DNA of 64,000 nt from Mikania micrantha (taxonomy: Eukaryota; Streptophyta; Magnoliopsida; Asterales; Asteraceae): assembly GCA_009363875.1 (NCBI GenBank), contig CM018689.1, positions 52,887,741-52,951,740 on the forward strand. The letters run 5' to 3'. Position 1 is the first letter of the stretch; every line of letters begins with the position of its first letter. The translations under genes were made by a program, and so were the position numbers. Under the pieces are notes generated by a model. That model was not told the DNA's origin. It searched no databases and saw only the letters and a program-made list of their open reading frames with translations. Of this stretch, positions 10,802 to 21,468 are shown in pieces.

Positions 10802-11229
10802 TGTTAAAATTATTACTTATAATTCAGATTAGTAAATATTATTAAAGGTTAATTTTTTGTACAAGTGTAACTTGTTATGTTGCATAAGTGTTTATGCTGG
10901 TTCAAGGGGTTAAATTGGAAAAGAAGAAAAGATGAAGGGCTGTCCGGGTTTTTCTATTTTAAAGATTATAAGGATCTTTGAAACGGAGGCTGGACCGCTG
11001 GAGTCAAGATTTCACAATTTTCATAGACTTAGCAAGTATTCTCTTCAAGTCTTCTTTAGTTCTTTAGGGTTTTGTTCCGAGAGTTTCAGATCTTTAGATC
11101 TTGTTATATCTCGTTGTATGTAGATCATTTCAGATCATTGTATGTGTTAGTGTAAAGAATCAGGTTGATAGATTCTTAGATCTGAGATGGTTCAGTCTGG
11201 ATACGATCTATTGTTAGGGTTCTTTGACA
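10802..11229. mobile_element. Solo LTR with 5-bp target duplication in the F-box A1 promoter
   Basis: A 428-bp insertion TGTTAAAATTA...GTTCTTTGACA with TG...CA ends is flanked by TAATC on both sides (10797-10801 and 11230-11234). The uninterrupted site is visible in the sister genes, where CTGCTTCCATRACAATCTT runs straight through (about 21380-21400 and 25138-25156). It has no internal region, so it is a solo LTR; superfamily is not assignable. It lies 76 bases upstream of the F-box A1 start codon and leaves only a short native leader and TATA-like motif. Confidence 0.85.
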
Positions 11230-11253
11230 TAATCTTTCCCCAACAAAAGATTC

Positions 11254-11262
11254 CATAAATTC
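11254..11262 (+). promoter_or_regulatory. TATA-like motif of F-box A1
   Basis: CATAAATTC lies about 50 bases before the ATG, matching CATAAATAC at the same place in the two sister genes. In this copy, DNA upstream of 11230 is solo LTR. Confidence 0.4.
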
Positions 11263-11305
11263 ACTTCTTCTTCCATCAACGCTCTCTAAAATCAATCCAA
11301 AAAAG

Positions 11306-12418
11306 ATGGTGAACACCAGAGCGAAAATCAAGAAAACCCAGCCTGAAGATTTGATCGGATCCAACGACGACCTTCTAACCGAAATCCTTATCCGGCTCCC
11401 TGTCACCTCCATCCTTCGCTTCAAATATGTATCTGAACACTGGCGATGGCTTTTGAGTCATAGACATTTCGCCCTCATGTATGACAAATTCTCAAAATCT
11501 CCCGGTCTTTTTGTTGACAACATATATATACCGTTCGATGCTGAAAACCTAAACACTCCTCCTTATTGTGTTAAGGGGATCAGAATCCTGCAATCTTGCA
11601 ACGGATTACTGCTTTGCTTCAGCTATCAAAGATACGCTAAATATCACGTAGTCAATCCCACCACCAAGCGAATTGCAAGCATCCCATCAATTCGGGGTGG
11701 TGAGAAAGCTCGTAGAACTATCCGTTTCATGGGTCTGGCATTTCATCAAACAGATTGTGTTCACTACAAACTTGTTTGTATCCGTGGTGTAGAGCCTGCT
11801 GGGGAGTTTCAGATTCAAATATACTCATCTACCACCAGGAAATGGAAGATTTTAGAAAAAACTTTCTCAGCGAATACCATGTTTAGATATGGAGTTTATT
11901 GGAACGGAGCTGTTCACTGCGCTCCTACTTGTCGCAATCCTTTGTACTTCAAACTCATGGATGAACAGCTGCAAAAGTTACCCTTGCCGGCGACTTTGGG
12001 GGGTGATTCTGACGGAGCAGATCCAATGTACTTTGGGGAATCTAGAGGTCATCTGCACTTAGTAGATACCGCTCAACATGAAAACCGGTTACACCTGAAT
12101 GTGTATGAGATGCTGATGGATCATTCGGGGTGGTTCGTCAAGTATGAAGTACGACTTGATGAGCTTCCAGGTGCTTTCCCTGAGATGATCCATAACCACC
12201 ATCACCCGTCGAGTCCATTTTACTATGAATTCCACGTATTTGATGTGGTTAGATGTGAAAAGGAAGAAGACACATTCATGGTTATAAGAATTCCTGGGAA
12301 GATCATTAGATACAATGTTCATGACAAGAGTTTTAAGGAGATGTCCAATCTTACCAACTACTATCGTCAACCATATCCCAATGTTCATCGTTACACAGAA
12401 ACACTAGCTTCTGTCTAA
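11306..12418 (+). CDS. F-box protein A1 (F-box plus F-box-associated domain)
   Basis: The protein has 370 residues and no intron. The F-box spans residues 16-57 (LIGSNDDLLTEILIRLPVTS, then SILRFKYVSEHWRWLLS), the surface that binds SKP1 in SCF E3 ubiquitin ligases. The remainder is an F-box-associated domain of the plant F-box/kelch-like class, with YHVVNPTTKR, RFMGLAFHQTDCVHYKLVCIR, QIQIYSSTTRKWKI and GVYWNGAVHC as landmarks; it presumably binds a substrate that is unknown. It is closest to A2 (21469) and A3 (25225), sharing the start MVNTRAKIKK. Compared with these it lacks about 20 residues before the F-box and about 8 residues before GIRIL, and has KYVSEHW in place of KSVSKHW. The frame is intact; the promoter has been altered by the solo LTR. 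Confidence 0.9.
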   Translation: MVNTRAKIKKTQPEDLIGSNDDLLTEILIRLPVTSILRFKYVSEHWRWLLSHRHFALMYDKFSKSPGLFVDNIYIPFDAENLNTPPYCVKGIRILQSCNGLLLCFSYQRYAKYHVVNPTTKRIASIPSIRGGEKARRTIRFMGLAFHQTDCVHYKLVCIRGVEPAGEFQIQIYSSTTRKWKILEKTFSANTMFRYGVYWNGAVHCAPTCRNPLYFKLMDEQLQKLPLPATLGGDSDGADPMYFGESRGHLHLVDTAQHENRLHLNVYEMLMDHSGWFVKYEVRLDELPGAFPEMIHNHHHPSSPFYYEFHVFDVVRCEKEEDTFMVIRIPGKIIRYNVHDKSFKEMSNLTNYYRQPYPNVHRYTETLASV

Positions 12419-12511
12419 AAGATAATGTGAATTGTTTGTAATTTTTCATTTTTTGTTATTAAGATATTTGAACTTCTTGTCATTTAGGCATAATGTCATA
12501 TAATTCTTAAA

Positions 12512-12822
12512 GGGTTGTGTTATCCACCCAGCCCACACCCTCTATACGCCTCGTATAGGTCTATACGAGGTGTATAAGGAGGCAATCATTGGGTGTCAGA
12601 AATTGTCAGTGCCAATTATTGGGCATCTATACGAGGCGTATAGACCTATACGCGTCGTATAAGTCCTATACGCCGCTCTATACGTGACCAATCATTGGGT
12701 GTCAGTGCCAATGATTGGGGACCTATACGTGTAGTATAGACCTATACGCGGGGCTATACGCTACGTATAGAGTCGGTGAGGGTGTTGAATTAAAAAAGGT
12801 GGGTGTGTGAATAACCAATCCC
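12512..12822. mobile_element. MITE with 8-bp target duplication (hAT-like), empty site in both sister copies
   Basis: A 311-bp element GGGTTGTGTTATCC...AACCAATCCC lies between direct repeats TTCTTAAA (12504-12511 and 12823-12830). The sister regions after F-box A2 (about 22740) and A3 (about 26546) read ATAATTCTTAAAGCAATAG without it, so boundaries are certain. Termini form an imperfect inverted repeat (GGGTTGTGTTATCC against GGGATTGGTTATTC). The centre consists of TATACG-CGTATA palindromes such as CCTCGTATAGGTCTATACGAGG-like blocks. Confidence 0.88.
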
Positions 12823-12917
12823 TTCTTAAAGCAATAGTATCATTCTCCATTTAAGACAACCAGGTATCCAAAAGCAGTAATAAACATGTAATGTTAAGTT
12901 TGAAGACCAAAACCATT

Positions 12918-13030
12918 TTTTTTTTAACGGCATTTGATCTCAACGTGTGAACTACTGGTTTTCAGGCCATGTCACCAAAGTCTAGTTACCATGACCTCCG
13001 TGGTTTGAACGGCATTTGATCTCAACCTGA
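12918..13030. repeat. T-run plus AACGGCATTTGATCTCAAC direct repeat
   Basis: A T run followed by AACGGCATTTGATCTCAAC (from about 12926) is repeated as GAACGGCATTTGATCTCAAC at about 13007, bracketing some 60 bases. The start resembles the T(n)-GAACGG ends of the minus-strand SINE and LINE, so it may be a retroposed tail fragment. It interrupts the similarity to the region downstream of A3. Confidence 0.35.
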
Positions 13031-13043
13031 CCTTTCAAGGACC

Positions 13044-13150
13044 CTGGTTTGAGTTTTCTAGTTGGGGGTCTAACCTTCTTAATAAACACCAACGGGAACT
13101 TTATCGTTGAGTTGTGAAACTGCTTTGTAGCCGGAATGGGGGCGGTTTCA
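13044..13150 (-). pseudogene. Fragment of ribosomal protein L18a gene (eL20)
   Basis: On the minus strand it encodes TKQFHNSTIKFPLVF, an extra Ile, then KKVRPPTRKLK, matching the C-terminal region of the RPL18A-like copy at 26662-28180, with an 18-bp internal deletion and a broken upstream part. It occupies the same place relative to F-box A1 as the longer copy does relative to A3, so it was carried by the same segmental duplication. Confidence 0.8.
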
Positions 13151-13302
13151 AGCTTCAAGTGAAGCTGGTGAAAAACTGTACCTTCTCTAGAGCAATTTTT
13201 TGTTAAAATAGGCGGGGCTTTGGGTATGATTTGATTTTTAGGTAGTCTTCTTTTATTAATTTTATTGTAATCCAGGCCATATAGGAAAGTTAGGGGTAAT
13301 CA

Positions 13303-13510
13303 CTAGAATCAAAGGGGCATTGCCCTGGTGTGCCGCCAAAGTCATGAGTTCGAAAGTCTTCCAAGGCATACTGGGGCTTGGAGGTCATGAGGTTTCCCCA
13401 AAGGGTTCCTCTTGGGGTGAGGCATCATGGGTTCAGATGTTATCATATGATAAAAGTATTTGAATTTGGTGATATCTTTGGTTCAGGTGTTGCTGTTAAA
13501 AAAAATACTA
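13303..13510 (+). mobile_element. SINE copy B, plus strand, decayed
   Basis: It opens with GGGGCATTGCCCTGGTGTGCC, a tRNA-like A-box region, then ATGAGTTCGAAAGTC (B box). The body contains AAAGGGTTCCTCTTGGGGTG, shared with the SINE at 4597-4820, and it ends CAGGTGTTGCTGTT-A(n). The same insertion is present at 22908-23120, so it predates the duplication of the two A-B units. Confidence 0.65.
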
Positions 13511-13669
13511 GAGTAGAAGCCATTTGATTTACTATTGTTTACTATTGTTTGAATACCGCACCATAATAAATGTCGTCATATTTGTCTGTTTCATTGATTT
13601 CATTCTATGAATGTATTCATCAATCTTTGAATTCACATCCTGTCAAAACACTTAAAATCATTTTGGAGG

Positions 13670-14350
13670 ATGTTAAACTTCATACCCAAAACCAAAAAAC
13701 CCACAATTTCCTAAAATTAGCCTACTTTTTGCAGGCTTCCTTGGAGGATTCCGATCATCAATCGACTTGGTCCAGAGCTTTGATCGGTTCTAACGATGAG
13801 CTTGGTGCCGAAATCCTTCTCCGTCTCCCTGTCACCTCCATCCTTCTCTTCAAATCTGTATCTAAACACTGGCGATCACTTTTGAGTCATAGACATTTCA
13901 CCCTCCGGTACGAAAGCCTTTCAATATCCCCTGGTTTGTTTGTTCATGATGTGTACATTCACTTTGACATCGAAAACCCAAGAACTAGGCCTTTTCGTAG
14001 TCATGACTTCTGCTTTGATCCTTGTGGTATCAAAGTCGTCCAATCTTGTAACGGATTGCTGCTTTGCCATAGCGATAGATGTAGCATAGGTGATCGTAAG
14101 TATTACGTGTATAATCCCACCACCAAGCAGCTATCTGTCATCCCATCCGTCCCTGGGGGTGAGAGTGTTCGTGAAACTATTCGTTTCATGGTCTGGCATT
14201 TCATCAAACAGATTGTGTGCACTATAAAGTTGTTTGTATTCGTTGTGTAAAACAGATTGTATCAGGTGAATCTTTATGCAATCTCGCCATTGACCAATTT
14301 GAAGGACACAAGAATGTTCATTGCTATATAAAAAGTTTAGCTTCTTTTTA
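13670..14350 (+). pseudogene. F-box pseudogene B1
   Basis: This copy descends from the same B-type gene as 23347-24546. Recognisable parts are the F-box (LIGSNDELGAEILLRLPVTS, LLFKSVSKHWRSLLS), the FHFDIENPRTRPF segment and the YNPTTKQLSVIPSVPGG block. It is broken by a 1-bp deletion near the start (run of A at about 13693), a 1-bp deletion at about 14190 (RFMG becomes RFMV) and at least two internal deletions. After about 14252 the sequence jumps to TATCAGGTGAATCTT and then to the last 25 codons (CAATCTCGCCATTGACCAA... to 14350). An open frame from 13570 is an accident of the first shift. Confidence 0.88.
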
Positions 14351-17164
14351 GAACATGACTACCAAGGCACCATACAACACACACGTACAAAGACACATAT
14401 GGATGAGCATATAATAACCCACCTTAATTGAAAAACTTAATAACTCAAATCTAGTGGTTCAAAATTCTATATTTCATAAAATGGTGCCAAATATCACTAG
14501 TTACTTTTAAATAAAAAAGGACATTTTAGTCATTTGTCTTGATATCAAAAATCAGATTTAATAAAAGAGTGATAAGTGTCATACTCTTAAAAATTCATCA
14601 ATTTTCCTATTTTTAAATCAAAGTTTACCTACTTGATTTTTTAACTTTTTTATGTTATGTTATTATTTTTATAAAAATTACATCATTAAATTCGTCATAT
14701 TTGTCTTGTTAATTACATTATAGTTATGCCAAAATTTTTTTCAGACGTTCGAATTACATCAACATAACGAGTAATAACTAAAAGAATTTCCCCTTTTTTT
14801 TCAAAAACTTTGTATATTAAAAAGAAATTCTCTAATCTTAAATATACATTACAAGCTTATTTTTTATTATAACTATTAGTTAATTAAATAAATTTACATC
14901 AATATAAGATAAAAAGTTAGATTAATATAATGTAAATACAAAGTATAACATTACGTAAAGAGCTGCAATTACGTTAATATAATTTACATCAATATAATGA
15001 ACTGTAACACAAATATTAAGTATAACATTATGTAAAAAGCTGTAATTACGCTAATGTAAGATTATATATTTAATTATGTAATTAAAATAGCATTTCCACA
15101 CAAAACTTATGTGGGTTTTCTAGAAGTAAATAATTTTTTGATGAGGATTTTTTTAAAAATGGAAGGAAATTTTTTTTCGAAAAAATGCCGAAAACTAATT
15201 ATAAAAAAATAATAAGTTGTGATTAAGAACACTTTAAAAAATTCAGCTCATTAAAAAAAACAGCTCGTTACATCAATGTAATTACGAACACTTTAAAAAA
15301 AAACTTAGCTCGTTACATAAGTTTAATTATGAACACTTTGAAAAAATTTGACAAGAGTATACTTGAATAAAAGATAAAAAACTTTCTTGAAAAAATGTAG
15401 AAATTTTTTTATAAAAAAATAAGAAGTTACAGCTCCTTACATCAGAGTAATTATAAACATTTTGAAAAAAATTAGCTTGTTATATCAGGGTAATTATGAA
15501 CATTTACCAAAACCCAGCTCATTACATCAGTGTAATTAATATCGAACAGGAAGGTAGCAATTCTTTTGGCAAAGTCTTTTGTTATATGCAATTGGGAAGC
15601 CAAAGTTAGATACAAGGGCTTGCCTTCCGCACTTTCGTATACCAAATACGAATTCAGAAGTGACTTTGTACAAAAGTACATTGTACCATCAGTTAATCAA
15701 ATTTATCGTATTCATTTATTATGGGTGACAAGGTTAAATGTCTCTTTAAGTGTGTTTTTCAACTGTTGATTGTTGTAATGAAACGTTTTCAGTCACTACA
15801 CATTTGTGTTTATTAGGTGTCCAAGTTATTTTCAACGTCTTGCTAAATAGTTTATTGATGTGATTTTTCAATCTTTGCTAAAAAGCGTCGTAAAACTTGC
15901 AATGAATATTTTGTGGTCCGTCATGCATCTTGAGAAGTGATGTTCAAAATTTCTTAAACTCGAAAAAATTCGAAATCCGAATCATATCTGAAACCCGAAA
16001 AAACTCATCCGAAATCTATTTTGGGTTGTTCAGATTGTTCGGGTCAGATAATATGATTTTAGATTCGGGTCGGGTCAGTTTTTGATATTTCAAAAACTAG
16101 TTTTTTTGGGTCGGATATCTGAACAAACCCGCATAAACCGGTTTTATTCGGGTTTTTTGGGTCGGATAATATATTTTGAGATTCAATTCGGGTTTCAGAT
16201 AGACCAAAAAAATTTTCAAATCCGAATAACTCATTATCCGACCCAATAAACACCCCTATAATCTTGAGTAAATCCCAATTGCACCGAATTTACATGTTCA
16301 TATTACGCAAAAACATGATTTGTTGGCTAGTTTCCAAACAGGTAACAATATGTTCTACTGCTTAACAGCTAGGAATTTGTTATGGTTCCAAAACCAGTTT
16401 TTTTTCACATGTCTAATCTAAACATCGTATATATAAATACTCTTTTTAATCGAATAACAAATTAAAAGAAACAAGAGGAAATCATTTGATGGCCACGATT
16501 ATTTTGTGTCTTACTCTGAAGCTAAACTTTGATATGATAGTGAGTGTATGTTCATTAAAGGTGTGCTCGGTTTGGTTTGATCCGTTCGGTTTTAAGCTCT
16601 AACCGTAACCAAAACTGAAATTTTCGGTTACGTATTATTTAAAACCAATGGGTCACTTTTGGTTAATCCGGGTTCAGTTAATCACTTGCATCTCACAAGT
16701 CGGTTTGGTTTTCAGATAATAACGAAAAATTTAACAAACATTTTAACTTGTGAACAAAGTTAACCTCTTTTGTTTAAACTTGAATATGACTTTAAGTTTA
16801 AAGTTTACAGGCTTTTGGTCTTAAGATCAAAAAAATTTTAAGTTGGTTTCAAAGAACATGTTCTTATATAGTTCAATTGTTTTACAAATTTTTGTTCCAG
16901 ACGTGGCATGCACAATATATCTTTTATCTATTTGTGAAAAACTTAAGGAGTAAGCCATATCGGTTTGGGAAAAACACTAAACGAAACCGAACCCAAAATG
17001 TTGGTTTTGGTCATTTTTGGTTCGGTTACTTCTGGCTCAGTGACCAACTCGCCTAAACAACTTATGCTTACACACAAAAATAATAATAACAAAAAAAATA
17101 AGCAAAAATAATAATAATTTAAAAAAAATTGAGTTTTATGATAAAATAAATTGTTTATATTATT
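14351..17164. other. Gene-free AT-rich spacer with repeat debris
   Basis: Includes several copies of a CTCGTTACATCAATGTAATTA-like phrase (about 15250-15540) and FBR-like hAT debris. About 15960-16260 is rich in TCGGGTCGG and TCCGAAT with a terminal ACACCCCTATAAT, and about 16560-17060 has GGTGTGCTCGGTTTGGTTTG and AACCGAACC. These resemble eroded hAT MITEs. No conserved protein is encoded. Confidence 0.45.
15721..15910. repeat. Upstream segmental repeat, copy 2
   Basis: Matches 10554-10745 (see there). It is now separated from F-box A2 by eroded repeats and the LINE. Confidence 0.75.
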
Positions 17165-17277
17165 CTTTTTTTTTTTGGAACGGCAATTTCATTAAAAAAC
17201 ACACCAAAATGAGCAAGCAAGATGCTAAAACCCGCCAACACCAAAAGAATACACCAGAGTTACAAAGAAAACAAAAA

Positions 17278-20200
17278 TCATAAGGAAAAGGCAAGCCAAC
17301 CCCCCCAAGAAAGTGACACCATTTTTGCCCTATTCTTAACCCAAAAATAACTGAGGGTTTGCACCTCCCTTAATAGAGCATGAGATGAATTCCTTTTCCT
17401 GTTAAAAATGATATCATTCCTATCATTCCATATACACCAAATGGCAGTTAGAATAATAGTATGGATGGATTCACGTTTCATCTTGTTCTCCTTCACAAAC
17501 CGATGGACCTCCAATAAATCTTTAATAGAGAAAGCAAAAATAGGACCAATATTGCACCAAGAGGAAATACTTTGCCATAAAACAGAAGACACCAGACAAG
17601 AAGTAAACAGATGTTCAGCCGATTCATTTTTTTCATTGCATAATGCGCACAACGATGAACCACTATAACACCCCCTTTTTGCCAACGCCTCTAGAGTTGG
17701 GATCCTTTCCAGTTGCGATCTTCACGCATGAATATTAACCTTCAGGGGAACCCACTTACTCCAATACACAGCGAAGTGATTCGATTGGGAACGAGACAAA
17801 GAACATAAGCCTCTGATTGTATTAACCGAAAAGGAGGAATTTTTAGCCTCGGCCCATATCCAACGATTGGAATTTAATTTTTTTGATCTCTTCCGTACAA
17901 TTATGGAGGTCCTCCAAAACATCAGGTGTGGCCAGATCATGCTTCCAGTCCCATTTAAAAGCAACCGCATCCCCCAACCATTCTACTCTACTGCTTATAG
18001 TACATCCTTTAACCCGGTCCAACCCATATAACCTTGGGAATCTATTTTTCAATGAATCCCCCCCAATCCAGTTGTCCAACCAAAAGGCCAAAGAGTTCCC
18101 ATCCCCCAGATCACCCTTTATTAGCTTATGAAGATGAATGTTACAATCTCCAAAGGTAGATCAATTTTCCTAATATTCTTCCAAGGACCTGATAGAATAG
18201 ACTTGCATGGAATAAAATCAGGGTCCCTTAGAGAAACATGAAGCGCATCTATTACCCTTCTCCACAATCTACCTGGCTCGGTTTTATACCTCCACCATTT
18301 GGCTAACAATGCCAAGTTTGCATCCCTGAGATTGCCTACACCCAACCCCCCTCTGCTTTTCTCTAGAGTGACAAGATCCCATTTCAGAATTTTTTTGATG
18401 TCCAGCGTCCCGCCCCAAAGGAATGTAGATCGGATTCTTTCCAATGAGTCAATGATTGCCCCGGGAGCCTTAAATAAAGACATAAAGTAAATAGGAAGGC
18501 TGCTTAATACGGACTTGACAAGAGTGAGCCTACCCCCAATTGACAATGCTCTCGACTTCCACAATGATAATTTCTTTTCGAAAACATCCACCACAGGTTT
18601 CCAAAATTGGATACGATTCATGTTAGCCCCAATCGGAACACCGAGATAATTGAAAGGAAAACTCCCAACCGCACAGTGAATCAATTCAGCCATACATGCC
18701 AGAGACTCAGAACCAATATTCATACCATGAATACTACATTTCTTTAAATTAACCTTTAGGCCGGAAGCCATATGGAAGCAACGAAGAATCCTAGCAACAT
18801 TCCTAATGTTATAAGCTGAGCCTTCCCCCATAAGCAAAACATCATCCGCAAACATCAAGTGCGAAAGGTTAGGACCACCATTCGGTAACCGAATGCCATT
18901 GAAGATACCTAACTCAACCGCTTTGTTCATAACGCACTTAAGGGCTTCCATAGCAATGATAAAAAGGAAGGGGGAAAGGGGATCCCCTTGCCTCACGTCC
19001 CTAAAACAATTAAACTCCCAGGTGGGTGAGCCGTTGATCAGAATAGAGGACCTTGCGCAACTAAGGACACCTCTCACCCACAGCCGCCATTTATAAGAGA
19101 AATTCATTTGCTCAAGAACGGAATCAATAAATTCCCAGGAGATGGAGTCAAAAGCCTTATTGAAATCGATTTTGAAGAAAATAGCCTCCCTTTTAGACCT
19201 TTTAAGCCAAGTGAAAAGCTCATTCATAATAAGCGGACCATCCAAAATATACCTGCCCGAAATGAAGGCCATTTGGCAATCCGAGACCACCGAACCAATC
19301 ACCATGCGCATACGATTAGCCAACACTTTGGATATCACCTTATTGAGACACCCGATTAAACTGATTGGCCTGAAATCATTGAAGGTTTGAGGATCCTGAA
19401 CCTTGGGAATAAGGTGAATGAAAGAGGAAGAACAACTTTTGTCAATGGAGCCATGCTCAAAGAAATGAGAAAAGATACTAACAAAGTCAGATTCAAAAAT
19501 ATCCCAATAGTGGCGAAGAAAAGTAAAATTAAAACCATCAGGCCCAGGAGCCTTATCACCGCCAATATCCCACACAGCCCTTTTTATCTCCTCAACCGAG
19601 AATGTCTCAGAAATACTTTGGGCCTCCCAACCCTCCAATTTCTTAATGCCATGGCAAATAGTTCTGGGCCGACAAGGCATTGGTTCCACAAACTTATCTT
19701 TAAAAAACTGCCATGCATGTTTCTTAATATCCACAGGATTGGTATTCCACACCCCATTAATTGACATACCATTGATCCTTGAGGAAGCAGAATTTGACTT
19801 AATCATCCCATGGAAGAAAGCGGAGTTTTCATCCCCCTCCACCGACCACTTGACCCTGGACTTCTGCTTTAAATCCATCAATCTAGCGTGCTCCATAGCT
19901 TTCAGATCGTTCTTGCATTGGGACCATTTCGAACAATCCAGATCCGAGAGGAAGCTACCTTTTGCCAAGGAATCGTAGTAAAGGCAATCATCCATTAAGG
20001 CAACTATTAATGCAGGCTCTTTTTCAGACCTCATATTCCTCCATTCACGAATTTTTGCCTTGACCTGCCTTAATTTAGTCATCAGAACAACATCAGGCCG
20101 ACCAGATAAATCACAATTCACAATCGCACCCTTGACCACCTCATCGATCCCTTCCACTTTGAGCCAAGAATTGTAGAACTTAAAGGGAGAAGGGCCATAA

Positions 20201-20913
20201 TCAACACACCTAGTTGAGAGGGTAACAGGAGAGTGATCCGACCAAAGACGAGGATGGGCCGTTAAAATTCCACAAGGCCAAAGGTGGAAAAAACCATCAC
20301 AAACAAGCACCTGATCAATCTTACTACATTTCCTACCATCCGGAGACATATAGGTATATTTCATACCACCCATCCTGTACTCCTGCAACCTGGCACAAAA
20401 GATGAAGTCATTGAAATTTCTTGCCCCACGATAATCAAACACCGAATTCCACCTTTCCGATCCATCCCTAACTTCATTAAAATCACCCAGCATTATCCAA
20501 AACCCAGGGTAATTACCCATCAGACTCAGTAAAGAATCCCATAAGGATCGTTTACGCGTCGCATCTTGAGGTGCATATACATTAACAACATTAATAGGAG
20601 GATGAACACCAGCCACAGACCCGAAAACATGGAGAAAATTTTCTCCCTTGGTAGACCCCTTCTTTGAAAATACTGATGGATCGCAAATCGAGATTAGACC
20701 ACCCGATCTACCTCTAGCATTAACGAACTCCGATTCCAGCTTAGACGTACCCCAAATTTGGTTCAGGATGATTTTAGAACTATCTGCAATTTGGGTTTCC
20801 TGAATACAGAGAAATTGAATCCTATGCTTGAGCTTAAACGACTTAATCCAATCCAATTTATTACAACTTCCCAGCCCCCTAATATTAATTGTGAGAAAAT
20901 CCATCAAAACCAT
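17278..20913 (-). pseudogene. LINE ORF2: endonuclease, reverse transcriptase and zinc-knuckle region, disrupted
   Basis: The ATG is at 20913. The N-terminal apurinic-type endonuclease shows NIRGLGS, CIQETQI, LGDFNEVRD and WSDHSPVTL, the catalytic signature. The reverse transcriptase shows DKAPGPDGFNFTF, FKIDFNKAFDSISWEF, VRQGDPLSPFLFII, and the active-site FADD (LMFADDVLLMGE). An LSIGGRLTLVKSVL block and the AFWLDNWIGG segment follow. The C-terminal zf-RVT has CALCNEKNESAEHLFTSC. The frame is lost at about 18115 (frameshift), again between about 17845 and 17970 (frameshift), and by an in-frame TGA at 17722-17724 where a Trp is expected (NIHA-stop-R). It is therefore a recent but inactive copy. 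Confidence 0.9.
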
Positions 20914-21236
20914 TAGCACTCCTCTTCACCCCTAATAATTGCTTCCAATTGATCCCGATATGGTTCAACATCTATCCCCACAAGATTACCAACCAGTATA
21001 GTTTCCTCAGCCTCACTCCTCAGGTTAATCCGGTCATCCCCAATCGGCACAGAATCCCGATTGACCGCATCCGCCCCGGAGGCGTCGACCGAAGATGAGC
21101 CAAACCGGAATATTCCCTCCGAAGACATAAGACTTACTCCGACCGAACTACTTACCACAACAGAGCCACGCCCTGGATTTCTCCGGCGACGATGAGGATT
21201 AATCCCAGAGGGGGGGAGATTAAGATCTGGGGTCAA
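20913..21236 (-). pseudogene. C-terminal remnant of LINE ORF1
   Basis: About 107 codons ending 1-4 bases into the ORF2 start (…RGEEEC-stop overlapping ATG at 20913), a layout usual for plant LINEs with adjoining ORFs. The residual protein is Arg/Ser-rich and lacks the zinc-knuckle or gag-like domain, which would lie upstream and is missing. It is open at its 5' edge to about 21250. Confidence 0.6.
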
Positions 21237-21417
21237 GGTACCCGCCCTGGATTTCTTATTTAAACTTTGGATGAAAAATACATTCTTTGGTCAACTATTT
21301 CATTTATTAGAAATATTGACTTATTAAAGTCAACAAAAAAACGGTGTTCGCCAAAGCTTCCCTGGCAATCTTGTTTTCATCTGCTTCCATAACAATCTTT
21401 CCCCAACGAAAACATCC

Positions 21418-21426
21418 CATAAATAC
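21418..21426 (+). promoter_or_regulatory. TATA-like motif of F-box A2
   Basis: CATAAATAC, about 50 bases before the ATG, is conserved with A3 (25174-25182). Confidence 0.45.
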
Positions 21427-21468
21427 ACATCTTCATCCTTTAGCACTCTCAAAATCATTCCAAAAACA

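Larger units (their letters stand above)
17165..21250 (-). mobile_element. LINE (L1/RTE-like non-LTR retrotransposon), 5'-truncated, inserted upstream of F-box A2
   Basis: On the minus strand the element runs from a truncated ORF1 (about 21250) through ORF2 to a 3' end TGCCGTTCC-A(n) (plus-strand T run at about 17166-17178). Similarity between the promoters of F-box A2 and A3 resumes at about 21252 (CTTATTTAAACTTTGG against CTTATTAACTTTGG), which fixes the 5' boundary to within a few bases. No clear target-site duplication was seen. The insertion lies about 215 bases upstream of the A2 start codon. Confidence 0.88.

Noticed and set aside
13570..14250. Intact 226-residue F-box protein
   Set aside because: Compared with the other copies, the start lies in former non-coding sequence, two 1-bp deletions shift the frame, and the C-terminal two thirds are deleted; it is a pseudogene.
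17140..21265. Target-site duplication of the LINE
   Set aside because: Short AT-rich matches (TTATT, CTTATT) exist on both sides but nothing longer than chance in such DNA.
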